From Colius striatus (Eukaryota; Chordata; Aves; Coliiformes; Coliidae): a stretch of 64,000 nucleotides of DNA. Below are positions 47,320 through 58,200 of the stretch, one piece after another. The notes under the pieces are model-generated. The model was given only the letters and a program-made list of their open reading frames with translations, searched no databases and was not told the origin of the DNA. How positions within the stretch are numbered: position 1 is the stretch's first letter; the number at the start of each line of letters is the position of its first letter. A program made the position numbers and the translations under genes. The stretch lies in contig NC_084790.1 of assembly GCF_028858725.1 (NCBI RefSeq), positions 88,723,496 to 88,787,495 on the forward strand, in the 5' to 3' direction.

Positions 47320-47628
47320 TCACTCTACTGCAGCTTTTATTGCAACTAAAGTGTCCAGCCAAGGAGGGAGAGCAAAAGAGATTTCTTTTTGTTTGTTTGC
47401 TTTCCTAAGCTATGGTCAGGCCCCTATCCCTGCAGGGCATGTGGAAGAGGGAATTAAAAGGACCACAAAACACAAAGCGAGTCAAGGCATGGGGAAAGGC
47501 TGGTGCAAGTAACAGCCCTCCCTTGCCTCCCTGTTCAGGGGAGCCAGAGTGGGGCAAGGGGGTCCCTTGGTCTTCCCAGGACCAGCCTTGCCCACGGGGT
47601 TTCTCCCAGGTGGTGCTGAAGACGGCAT
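47320..47628 (-). other. RAX: RAX 3' UTR
   Basis: The reverse-strand AATAAA at 47341-47336 lies 288 bases past the stop codon. The 3' UTR therefore ends near 47.32 kb, only about 80 bases before the minisatellite. Confidence 0.7.
47336..47341 (-). promoter_or_regulatory. RAX: RAX poly(A) signal AATAAA
   Basis: TTTATT on the + strand, the only canonical signal close after the RAX stop. Confidence 0.7.
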
Positions 47629-49445
47629 TCAGATTGTCTGCCAGGGTTTGCCGATGGACTGGATGTGCTCCTTGGCTTTCATCCGCAGGGCGGCAATGCT
47701 GGTGTTGCGGGGATCTGCCTCGTCCAAGGGGAACTTGTCCACAAAGGCGGCTCCGCACTGGTAGGGCGGCGGCGGCCCCATGGCCCCCAGCGGCTGCAGC
47801 GCGTGGGTCACCACCGGAGAGTTCAGGAAGGGCGGCGGCGTGTAGCTGCCAGGAAGGCTCTGTGGCGAGGCCACGAAGCTGGGCAGCGTCTGCAGGGCCG
47901 TGCTGCTGGGCACCGGCGGGCTGAGCCACGACTCCAGCGGCAGGTTGCTGCTGAGAGGACCCATGGGCGCTGCCTGTGGCGAGCGGCTGAAGGAGAGGAT
48001 GGGCGAGTCCTGCAGCTTCATGGAGGTCACCTCCAGCTTCTCCTGACGCCTCCACTTGGCCCGTCTGTTTTGAAACCACACCTGCAAGCACAGCCGCGTT
48101 AGCTGGGCCGTGAGGCAGCACCACGGTGGCAGCCACAGAGAGCACCAGCACCTAGAGAAGGCAGTGGCCCCCAGGGAGGGCAGCGGCACCCACGGAGAGC
48201 AGCGGCGCCCACGGAGGGCACAGCATCTCTCCCCTGGGGGCTGCGGTACAGGTGAACAGAGTGAGCAGAACACGATGGAGCAGTGGATGGCACATCATGC
48301 TCAGCAGGTTCAGCAGTGCTTCCCCGGGGGAGGCCATGTGGCCACTGTCCCGTGCTGAGACCAGCCCACCCTGCCCTGCCCTGCCCTGCCCTGCCTGGCC
48401 CGGCCTGGCTCGGCTCGGCTCGGCTCGGCTCAGCCGCCCTCACCACGGTTCCGGACATACCAGTCAAAGCGCAGTGGTGCGGCAGCCAAGCGGAACACTG
48501 CCCCGGGGTCCACAGCGTCCCGCTGGGCCGTGCAGGGTCCGGGCCGCCGCTTGGGACGTTCCAGCGGCGTCCCACGGAGCCGCTCAGCGCGCTCCGGCCG
48601 CGGCTGCGGCGCGGGGCCGGGCGGGCGGGACGCTGCGGACCCCAGGGCTGTCCGCACGTCGGGCCGGGCCGGCTCCGGAGCGCGGGTCCACACCGGGCCG
48701 GGGGCTCCCGGGGCCGGGAATGCGGGGCTGCGCCGGGGCCGGGCCGGGCCAGGAACGCGGGGCAGTGCCGAGACGCGCTGTGCCGGGCCGTGCAGGGGAT
48801 CCCGAGCCCGGGGCCCCCGGGGCTGCCGGGGCCGGGCCGGGGGGCGGGGGCGGGCGTTACCTGCACGCGAACTTCGGGCAGGTTGACCTTCATGGCCAGC
48901 TCCTCGCGGCTGTACACGTCGGGGTAGTGGGACTTCTCGAAGGCGCGCTCCAGCTCGTGGAGCTGGTATGTGGTGAAAGTGGTGCGGTTCCGACGGTGCT
49001 TCTTCTTGGGTTGCTCCTCGTCCGACGGCTTCGCCTCGCCGCTGCTGCCGGCAGGCAGCTCGGGGCTGGCGCTGCTGGGACAGAACGGCTCTGCGAGGGG
49101 AAGACAGGCGGGTCACCGGGAGGGCGATCGCGCCCGCCCTGCCCGCCCCCCGGCCAGCCGCCCCTCACCTTGGAAGCGCTCGGCGCGGCCCTGGGGCTCG
49201 GCCGGCGGCGGCTCCCCGGGCATCTTGGCGAGGCAGTGCCGCGGAGCCCGTCTGTCCGCGTCCTTAGCGCTGCCGGCGCTGCCGTCGGGCAGGAAGGGAC
49301 CCAGCAGGCCGTCTTCCTTGGTGAACCCCAGGATGGCCTCGATGCTGTGCAGCCTCGACGGGTTCCCCCCGGGGCTCCGCGCCGCCTGAGCGGACAGCGA
49401 GAAGGCTCCCTCGGCCATGGCGAGCGGGGCGCCGGGCGCGGGCAT
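47629..49445 (-). CDS. RAX: Retina and anterior neural fold homeobox protein RAX
   Basis: Three exons (49445-49169, 49090-48861, 48081-47629) give 319 residues, slightly shorter than the mammalian protein (about 346). It is a nuclear paired-like homeodomain transcription factor needed for the eye field, retina and hypothalamus. It has an octapeptide HSIEAILGF (33-41), the basic run KKKHRRNR, and a homeodomain at about 124-183 with Gln50 and Asn51 in [15 protein letters not shown]. The C-terminal region is rich in Pro and Ser and ends in an OAR motif ([14 protein letters not shown], about 296-309) and GKPWQTI. Intron 2 splits the homeodomain between positions 46 and 47, as is usual. The start [10 protein letters not shown] aligns with the mammalian N-terminus; an internal ATG at 49418 is the other choice. 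Intron 1 is only 78 bases. Confidence 0.96.
48082..48860 (-). other. RAX intron 2
   Basis: Donor GTAACG, acceptor CTTGCAG. GC-rich, with short pentamer runs (CTGCC)n and (CTCGG)n at about 48368-48432. Confidence 0.9.
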
Positions 49446-50000
49446 GGGGCGGCCGGCCCGGGGCCCCGGCGCTGCGGTCCCGCCCGGCCCCGGGGCGGCT
49501 CTGGCGAGGCACGGCCCGGCGGGGCTGGCGTCCTTGGGGCGGGGGAGGAGTGCCGGGGGGCGGTGGGCGAAGGGGAAGGCGAGGCCCCGCACGGCTGCGG
49601 CCCGGCGGGGGAGGCAGGGCATCCCCGGGGCCCCGCGGCAGCGCCCGCCGCGCCCCCCCCCCGCCGCGGCCGCTCCGCTCCGCTCCGCCCCGCCGGCCCC
49701 GGCCCCAGACGGCGCCGGGCGCTGCCATCCGGGGCCCGCGGGGCGGGGCGGGCCCGGGCGGCTGCGGGGGGATGGCCCGGGCCGGGCGCCCCGCCGAGCC
49801 CCGCGGCCGGAGCTGGGGCCGGGGCCGCGCCGGCCGCGCCGTCGGGAATCGCCGCGAGACACGCGGCTGCCGGGGCGCGGCGGCACCGACCCCGCCGGGC
49901 AGCGCCGGGACGAGCCGGGACGGGGGGGCTGCGCGGTGCCTCGCCGGCGCTGCGGGCTCTCGGAGCCGCGCTGGGTTTCTCTGCGCCGCCAGCTCCAGCC
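48430..50000 (-). promoter_or_regulatory. RAX: RAX CpG island
   Basis: Dense CpG sequence covers intron 2, exon 2, exon 1 and about 550 bases before the start codon. Large CpG islands are typical of developmental regulator genes. No TATA box is seen. Confidence 0.75.
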
Positions 50001-50009
50001 GCTGCCCGT

Positions 50010-51119
50010 CCCAGGCTCCTGTTAAGTGCGGCGGTTGCGTGGGTCGCCTCTGCACAGGTGACACGCAGGAGCGTCCCGCGGCACTGCTCTGGGTCAAGTG
50101 CCCAGGGTGAAAAACACAGGGGGGTAAAAGGCAGTGGTGGGATCCCCGCCAGGATGCCAGCCCTGTGCCCAGCAGCCTGCACAGCCGGGTTTCAGGCCAA
50201 GTGCAAGTACAGGCGAACTCGGGGGACATCTGAGGGAGATGGGCTCAGCCTTTCAGCCTTTACAAGTCTGGAGAAAGCACTAGGCAGTATTTCTGAGGAA
50301 CTTTTTTAGGGGACAGGACAGACCCTGCGAGAAGAGCTGGTTCTGTGACCCTCCCTGTCTTTTACAGCCTGAGTGGGGCTAGAAGTCTAGAGAGCAGAGC
50401 TTTAAAGTGGTTTTGGAAGTAAAGCAGAGACCCAAATCCCAGACCTTACTTTGTGTTTGGCTTGTTAGAAGGTACAGACTCAGGAGCATACAACAGCATT
50501 GTGTCTCCTGCCTCCAGCATACTCCTTCATGCACCAGTATTTTTCCTGCTTTTCTCTTTACATCACTTTATCACTTTTTAGGCTAGCACTTGCCAGTTCC
50601 CGAAGCCACCAGCTGTCCTTAGTCCCAGATGTCCCAAACACAAGTAACATTCAGAGTGGTTTTCAGCCTGCATTGACGGTGCTTTCGTTTCAAGCCCAAG
50701 GAGACTGTATGTGAATGCAAACCACCACTGCTGCTTTCTTTTCGAGATGTAACAGCTAGTCTAATAATAAAGGTATGACTCTCTCAACACATCTGCATGT
50801 TTACTTTCCCCTCTGCCCCGACAGGATGCATTTGGTGTAGATTTTTCAGGGGAAATCGCTTCAAAACAGATTAGCAATGCTTGCCTCTGCCAGTGCCTAT
50901 GTCTTTTTAAGGTGTAAGGTCTGATGTCCCAAAGTTAACTCCTTTTAGAAGCACTGGGCTTTTCCTCCTAGCTCCAGGTGAGGTTTGCCTTCCCTGACTG
51001 CTTGGGGTGGGGGGAGGTGGTGCTGTGGTTGAAGGAACCCAGCCATGTGTTGGCAAAGAGGGAAGAGGCCAACAGAAGAGACAAGAAAAGGTTAGTGTGG
51101 CTTTTGTGCACAATATGAA
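50010..51119. other. RAX upstream region, unique
   Basis: No gene or repeat recognised. Confidence 0.5.
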
Positions 51120-51300
51120 AAGCAAGTCAATACCATTGTAGGGGCATTGGAGGGTACTCAAAGCAATCAGCCAGGGGTCATTGTGTTCCTTTAATCTACA
51201 TTTGTATTTCCCAAGAACTCTATTAGTGAAGATGAATGAACTGTGCAATGTCCCTAATTTCTTCTAATTTGGAGCTGGGGCTTTATGGCACTCACAGGCA
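51120..51300 (-). promoter_or_regulatory. Candidate RAX upstream enhancer with SOX and OTX cores
   Basis: A CATTGTG core (51179-51185, SOX-like) and a TAATCT core (51192-51197, OTX-like) are 6 bases apart. Further ATTGTA (51134-51139), GTGCAATG and two CTAATTT cores are near. The block lies about 1.7 kb before the RAX start. A conserved upstream element bound by OTX2 and SOX2 is known to drive Rax in vertebrates, at about this distance. Identity with it is inferred. Confidence 0.5.
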
Positions 51301-52199
51301 GCACAAAACACTCCTGCCCTTCCAGAAGCCTTGGGCAAATCTGGGAATCCTTTTTTTGCTCATAGAAAAAAAATGATAGCAAGGTGAGACGAAGGAGCAA
51401 AAGCCCTTCAGTCAGACTCAAGTCTGTCAGTACAGACTGGAGGCCACAGAGAGCGTCGGGTCCTGGCACAGCTGCAGCTTGGAGGGCACCTGCCAAAGTT
51501 CTCAAACACCAGGACAGATCTCCTTTTTAATGCTGTTAGTCACCACGTAAATGTAGAGCACAAACCCCTCCACTCCACAAAGCAGGGTACACATCCCACG
51601 CAAGACATGAGAGACCTTCCTCTCTAATAGGGAAGGTTTCCCTTCCCTTGGCAGCAGGTTCTGACAGTCCATGTTTTCTGTGTGGAGCTGCATTGGTCAC
51701 TGCCTTGTTCTTCTTGCAGGGGAGTGGAGCTGTCAAAAGAAGCAGCAACTCTCTTGGTCACGGTCTGTAAAATCTGGGAATAACCCCAGCCCTGTGGTAG
51801 AGCAGAAAGCAGCTCTGACCCTTTCAGCTCCAAATCTATCTCTTGTCATGCTGCAGGCACAGGCTGTGGTGTCCTGACACACGTGAGGCATCGCAGTACT
51901 CTGGGGATGGAGGAACTCTTAACAGTTCCTCTGATAATCAGAGACTACCACAGAGAGTTAAGGATGGCAGAGGAAACGAAACATTTCCCTTGGGGTCTGT
52001 TGTACTGGCTGTGAAGCTGAATTACCCACTGCCATGGGTGTGAAGCCTCAGAAGGGGGCACCCTGGTACATCACAGCTTTGCCAAGACCACTTCCCTTTG
52101 GAAATTTACAGGGGCAACCAAGATCAGATTTGAGAATATTTGTTAGAAATGCATGGGATTTGTTACTTGCCTTTCCAAGGACAGCCCCCAGTCTGCAAA
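51301..52199. other. Intergenic upstream of RAX
   Basis: Unique sequence; no gene seen. Confidence 0.5.
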
Positions 52200-52925
52200 A
52201 TGGGCAGGAAGGAGAACGCAGGAAACTCCAGGCCGGTCAGCCGCACCCTCATCCCTGGAAAGGTGATGGAACAACTCGAATGTTGTCACTGAACATGTGA
52301 AGGATAAGATGGTTATCAGGGGCAATCAGCATGGATTCACCAAGGGGAAATCCTACTTGACCAACCTGATATCCTTCTATGAGTGCATAACTGGCTGGCT
52401 GGATGAGGGGAGAGCAGCGGATGTCATCTACCTTGACTTCAGCAAGGCTTTGGACACTGTCTCCCACAACATCCTCATCAGAAAGCTCAGGCAGTGTGGC
52501 TGGATGAGTGGACAGTGAGGTGGATGGAGAGCTGGCTGAATGACAGAGCCCAGAGGGTGGGGATCAATGGCACAGAATGGAGTTGGAGGCCTGTGGCCAG
52601 TGGAGTTCCACAGGGATGGGTTCTGGGGCCAGTCTGGTTCAACATCTTCATCTGCAGGGCCAGCAAGATGCTCAGGGCACTGGAGCATCTTCCCTGTGAG
52701 GAAAGGCTGTGGGACCTGGGGCTGTTTAGTCTGGAGAAGGGGAGACTGAGTGAGGATCTCATTAATAGTTACAAATATCTCAATGGTGGGTGTCAGGATG
52801 TTGGGGCAGCACTTTTTTCTGGACACGTTCCTGTGTGACCTGATCTGGGTGGAACCTGCTTTTCCAGCGGGGTTGGACTGGATGTTCTCTAAAGGTCCTT
52901 TCCAGCCCTCACCATTCTGTGATTC
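52200..52925 (+). mobile_element. CR1 LINE copy with reverse transcriptase remnant and internal deletion
   Basis: The first 450 bases are CR1 ORF2: [18 protein letters not shown] is the RT palm region around motif A, and [18 protein letters not shown] is the later conserved RT block. At about 52655 the sequence jumps straight into the 3'-region ('gccagcaagatgctcagggc'), losing the catalytic [FY]xDD part and the rest of ORF2. It ends in ATTCTGTGATTCTGAT. There is an in-frame stop (52516-52518), so it is dead. Confidence 0.93.
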
Positions 52926-53819
52926 TGATTCCATCCCCTTCTCAAGTCTTTTTCTTTCCCAACGTGTTACCAGAATAATTACATCTGAAATTATGTTTGG
53001 AGGCAAACAAAAGCTCAGGATGGACAGCCTCTAAAGCACAGCTCTCTACTCTGCCTCCTTCATCTGCATGCATAGTGAAGACTCAAGGGGAACAGTTTTG
53101 GTCTTGTTGGTACTATTCAGACGTAGCTGTGGGTTGTGAATTCACGCAGTAAGTCAGCACCATCAATGCTACATGTTCTTGCCTCCTTTCCTCCTGTCTT
53201 GTCTGTATGTCAAGCTGAAATAACTGCTGCCCTATAGAGCAGATGTTTGAAGCTCAATTTGCTCTGCAGGTGGGACTTCACCCTCTAGACCAGTGGTGTG
53301 CAGATAAAATAGACTTTCAAGGTCGGTTGGCAAACTGAGGGTCACGCAGCAAGGAAAAAGGGCAACACTGACCTGGGAGGAGCCTGCACTCTGCTGCTTT
53401 TGCATCATCTGTATCATCCAACAGAGTGTTAAAAACCGAAGGGAAAAGCAAAGCTTTGTTTTTTTCTCCCCAGAGATTCCCGAGTGTGCTGCTTCAGAGC
53501 CTGCTTGAGAGCTCACTGTGTGAGGGAGCTGCTGCCTCCTCTGCATCACCTCCTGCTCGGGGGTTTCTCTGGTGAAGTTTTTTTCTCCCTGCCCCTAGGA
53601 GGGCTGTTTCTCCACCACTTACAAGGTGCCCTGTGGCATGCAGGAATCCCACAGAGAGTGAGGAGCAGGCTGCCTGCAGCACCATGTCCGGGGCTCCCCA
53701 GAGCCCGTCCCGGGTGGGTGACCAGCCGTGGCTGCTGGGTGAGGGGGCAGCTCTGCCTGCGGCCAAGGCTGTGTGTGGGCTCGGCACACGCTGCCATCCC
53801 TCCACAGGGACCTGAGCTT
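52926..53819. other. Intergenic between RAX and CPLX4
   Basis: Unique sequence; no gene seen. Confidence 0.45.
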
Positions 53820-53995
53820 CATGCTGTAAGGCTATATTAATGCAATCCTTCTTTGCTTGTTTTCCAATTAGCCTAATTGAATTCAGATTGCTTAAAAGTG
53901 GACACTAGAGACATTTATCTTGATGGGATGACGGCCTTGAGCTCCAGCGATCCTATTAACTCTAAGAACCCAAATCCCAGGTAGGGTCCGTCCAG
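53820..53995. promoter_or_regulatory. Candidate conserved enhancer upstream of RAX
   Basis: Contains CAATTAGCCTAATTG (53865-53879), a near-palindromic pair of TAATTG homeodomain sites, plus GCAATCC, TTATCTTGATGGG and CCTATTAAC cores. It lies 4.4 kb before the RAX start. Function is inferred. Confidence 0.4.
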
Positions 53996-54049
53996 CAGTA
54001 GCTCCCATGTGACCTGACGCTTTAATCTGCTCCTCTTCCTTGCAGCACA

Positions 54050-54300
54050 CGTCCCCTCAGACACGGACAACGCTCCCCACACACAGACCTGTGCACAGGC
54101 ATGCACACATGTGTGTAGGGGCATGCACACACATACACATGCACACGTGCACAGACATGCACACACACCTTTAGGGGCATGCACACACATGTACACATGC
54201 ACAGACATGCACGCACATGTGTAGGGGCATGCACACTTGTGCACAGACATGCACACCAGCGTCCTGCACGCACACACCAGCGCACACACACACACGCACT
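54050..54300. repeat. CA-rich minisatellite
   Basis: Units around TAGGGGCATGCACACA recur at 54116, 54172 and 54222 (spacing 56 and 50), embedded in ACAC, CATGCACA runs. It could form Z-DNA. Confidence 0.9.
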
Positions 54301-55039
54301 GACCTCCTTTACTTTCCCTTGGTAGCTGGTGCAGTGTGTGTGCTGACTCCCTGCCTGCACTGCCCCAGGCTCCCGTGGTCTGTGTCAGGGCCTGGCATCC
54401 AGGGAGTGGGTGGGCAGTGACCTGCACCCCATGTAGCCTGGCCACTCCCTGCCCACCTGCCTGGGCCCACAGTGGTGGTGCAGCTCCTCCAGCACACTGC
54501 AAATCCCCCTCCTGCTGAGGGCAGGACAGACCTGCAGCCCCAGCCATCACTGCCCTGCACCAGCACTCTAAAGGGCATTTGGGGGGAGGGTGCTGGCCCC
54601 TCCTGGGGCTAGGACCCACGGTGCCTCACCACTCCTGTGCAGACCCTGATGCAGACCTAGGGCTGGTACAAATCCTGCCCCCAACACCCCTGTGTCTGTG
54701 CACAGGAGCTTAGGGCAGAAACCAGCTCTGCCAGTCCAGATGAAGAGGTTTTATGTCTCTGGCTCTAAAAATGGTGCATGACTCAGCCCACTCTCCTCCC
54801 AGTAGCAGATCAGCATGTGAGTGGCCAGTGCCAGGGCTGGAGGGCATTCCAGGCTGGGGGAGTGGAGGGCGTCTTAAGCCCTGGAGAGTGAGCACCCCAC
54901 ACCCTGGGCTGGGGGGGAGGTATCCCACCCTGTGGGCAGAGGGGGCTGGGCACGCTGTGGGGGGCAGGGCCCCATCCGGAGCCAGCCCGCAGCTCCCTCC
55001 CAGCCCCATCACCTCTGCCAGCCCTCACTTTTTTCTTTT
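54301..55039. other. Intergenic, GC-rich
   Basis: No gene or repeat recognised. Confidence 0.5.
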
Positions 55040-55215
55040 GGTGGAATCCCATTAATCCCTTGTTTGGTGATTCTAACTGTACTTTCTTCTCTGACCCTTT
55101 AAACCGTGAAAACGCTGATCCTATATGTGCTGATGAATTTAATTAGCTCCTTTAAACCACCAGATGCTTTCGGTCAGATTGTCAGGACGTCCCAGGCACA
55201 TTTTAATTCGAGGGG
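55040..55215. promoter_or_regulatory. Candidate conserved enhancer between RAX and CPLX4
   Basis: Holds GGAATCCCATTAATCCCTTG with tandem OTX/CRX-type cores, CTGATCC, GATGAATTTAATTAGCTCC (homeodomain) and TTTTAATTCG. AT-rich, unique, sharply bounded by GC-rich sequence on the left. Function is inferred. Confidence 0.4.
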
Positions 55216-56581
55216 TTGGAAGCCTTAGGACTGTTTACCTTGGTGTTCTATAGACAATACAGTCTGTGCAGTAACAGAATGGGATGGAGAAACCAACCAG
55301 ATTTGCACAAATGCAGAGGAAAGAGGGTTGATCCTTACAAACCAAAGGCTGGTTGACCTGAGCAGAAATGATTTTAACTACTTTAAAAGACCTCCTAAAA
55401 CTATTTAAGGTATTTTGAAGACCTCCTAAAAAAGCCCATTTGTCTTTGCATACAGATGCTTTAATTATCTGGTGACATGTCAGGGAAGGATCCCAAGAGA
55501 GAAACAAACTTAGATCAGGATCCTTGTTGGTTTTAGGCAGAGTGTTTGAGGCTGAGTTAGCATTTACGAGCTCTGAACGTGCTGAAGATAGATCTTCACT
55601 GAAGAAATGACTGACATTCCTCTCCAGATGGACCAGGGCATCCTCTGAAAAAAAAACAGGGTAAACTTGACAACTTCTGTGTTTCTTAAGTAAGAATGAA
55701 GTGAGCACGAGGAAAAGGCCTGTTTTCCTGAGGCTGCTGTGGGGAAAACACTTGACAACAGGCTTTCAAAGAAGTCTGTGCAACTTGAATTTCAATAGTG
55801 GTTGCTGAAGGGGCTTTTCCAAGGTGATCTCTTGCATCCCCTGCACAGAGACGTGCCATGGAGCACCGGGCCAACACCAGCTACTTCTCCCTGTGCCTCA
55901 GCCAGCGGCTGCAGGGCCGGTGAGGGGGTGTGTGGCTGGCAGGGCTCGGCTGAGCCAGTGTCTTTGTGCACAGGGGGGTCTGCACGGCCAAGCAGGGCCA
56001 AGTCCAAGCTGGGAAGTCCACCTATGGGTCAGGCTCAGGGACCAGCAAGCAGGTACCAGGTCCCACTGCTTTGCCCTGGCTGTGCCGGGGACAGGCGCAG
56101 GCGCGGCCCAGCCCAGGCCCCTCCTGGGCTCAACTGGAGTCACAGGGCCCATGGACAGAGGTGAAAGTTCTCTGGCCGCCAGACTTGTAGAAGAAAGAAA
56201 TGTCTCTGGCAGAGGGCAAAAGCAGTCATCAGTGCTTGATTGCCCTTAGCCAGGGCTGATACAGTGGGTAAAGGTGAGTGTCACAGGCCCTTGCTGGCAG
56301 TTGGCATCATGGCAGCCTGGGGCAGTCAGCAGCTCTATTAAAAACATCCTTACAAAATCTGCTCATGTTAAAAGCCAGAGAAATCATTGGATGTTTTCTG
56401 TGGCTTCTGAAGGTCCTTTCTGCCCTTCTTGCCATCTGGCTTTCCTGCCTTTTTTGTCTCGAGGACTTTTGTGTCGAACAGCAAAGCAGAAACAGACCCC
56501 ATCCCCAGCCCATGCAGAAGGCAGCCTTCCTTCTGCTCCCTGCCAGGGGCACAGGTACACTTCTGTGTTGGCAACACTGTG
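55216..56581. other. Intergenic between RAX and CPLX4
   Basis: Unique sequence. A 157-codon minus frame at 55235-55708 has no recognised domain. Confidence 0.45.
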
Positions 56582-57240
56582 GGAGCCAGCAATGTGCCCT
56601 CGTGGGCAAGAAGCCAATGGCAGGCTGGGGGCATCCAGCAGAGTGTGGGCAGCAGGGCCAGGGAGGTTCTGCTCCCCCTCTGCTCTGCCACATCTGCTGA
56701 GGCCTCATCTGGAGTCCCGTGTCCAGTTGTGGGCTCCCCAGCTGCAGAGGGACAGGGAACTGCTGCAGAGAGGCCAGTGCAGGGCCAGCAAGATGCTCAG
56801 GGCACTGGAGCATCTTCCTTGTGAGGAAAGGCTGCGGGACCTGGGGCTGTTTAGTCTGGAGAAGGGGAGACTGAGGATCTCATTAATAGTTACAAATATC
56901 TCACTGGTGAGTGTCAGGAGTTTGGGGCAGCGCTTTTTTCTATGCATCTAGCATCTGTGTATCTAGCAGCAGGACAAGGGGTGATGGGATGAAGCTGGAA
57001 CACAAACAGTTCCATTGAAACATAAAGACAAACTTTCAGTGTTTGAGTGAGGGAGCCCTGGCCCAGGCTGCCCAGGGAGGGTGTGGAGGCTCCTTCTCAG
57101 GAGGTTTCCAAACCCACCTGGACACATTCCTGTGTGAGCTGATCTAGATGGACCTGCTTTAGCAGGGGGGTTGGACTGGATGATCTCCAAAGGTCCCTTC
57201 CAGCACCTGCGATTCTATGATTGTATGACTCTATGATCCA
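56582..57240 (+). mobile_element. CR1 LINE copy, about 660 bases, intact 3' end
   Basis: Runs from 'gtgccctcgtgggcaagaag' through 'gctgcagagaggccagtgca', 'gctgcccagggagggtgtgg' and 'ggttggactggatgatctcc' to the tail ATTCTATGATTGTATGACTC. Of the copies in this window it keeps the 3' end best; it is 5'-truncated. Confidence 0.95.
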
Positions 57241-58200
57241 TAAAGGCACAGTGCATCTCCTCTCCTCCCAGTAAACAAGTGGCAAAAGCAAGAGGTCCAG
57301 CTTTGTCAGCTGACAATGATGCAACTCCTCATCTTTTTCCTAGTCACCACCCTTCCTCAAGTACCCTTCCCATCCCAGTGCTGAGGATGCTCTCTGGACC
57401 CAGGGCAAGGGCTTGACCTCTGAGCAGTGGTATGGGCAGCTGGGCAGCTGCAGGATGAGGCACCATCCAGCGAGCTTCTAGGCTGGGGAAAGAGGCAGAA
57501 CTGGCCCCATGCAGTCACATGAGATAAACTCACTCCTTGGCAGGTAAAATACAGGCACCAGTTCGGTCTTGTGTCTTGCTCTATCTGCAGGAAATGATCT
57601 TAGCTTCCTTTTCCCGTTAGCAAACTGGCTGCATACAGGGAACCTCGAAACTATCTACCTCTGTCTCTTGCTGGCAGCTCAGAGCTCTCCTCTCCAATGC
57701 ACCAAAGTATGGTAAGTGATCTGCATGTCTCACAGACCTGGACTGATGTTCTTCGTGATGCTAATTCCCCAGAAGCCTGGAGCTGATTCTCTTCAAGTCA
57801 CTTCTGGCTAGAGAGAAGCTGGAGATTCACAGTTCTCCCCTCATTGGCTCAGCATCAGACAGGCAGGCACACAAAATGAAGGTAGAAGTGGTGTCATGGG
57901 CTCAAGATACATGAAGGTTCCAGTGACAGCATTCTTTGGATCTGCACTTCAGCCACTCAGAGATGTCATAACAAAAAAGAACTTTGAATCATACGTGTGG
58001 GAGGGGTGTTTGCAGAACGTGTTTTCCTGTGTGCTTACCAGTACACCGAGGGAAAAATGATCAGCTTGAAATGCTATAAACGATTCTAGCAAGAAATGAG
58101 AGGACATGAAAGGAGAGGAGAAAGGGAGAAAAGAAAGATGCAAAAGATTGAAGATACAGGAAGAGAAAAGAAAAGCAGGAAAGCAGGAGGGAAGGCAGGA
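57241..58200. other. Intergenic between RAX and CPLX4
   Basis: Unique sequence; no gene seen. Its right end turns purine-rich from about 58090. Confidence 0.5.

Noticed and set aside
46105-47408. Large repeat-protein gene on either strand
   Set aside because: Both strands and several frames are open because of the 51-base unit. There is no promoter, splice structure or conserved domain.
48252-50309. 685-codon plus-strand frame
   Set aside because: It lies opposite RAX in CpG-island DNA where stops are rare. RAX on the minus strand explains the region fully.
52297-52838. Reverse transcriptase gene
   Set aside because: It is a CR1 ORF2 fragment lacking its catalytic end and carrying a stop, so it is a dead LINE piece, not a host gene.
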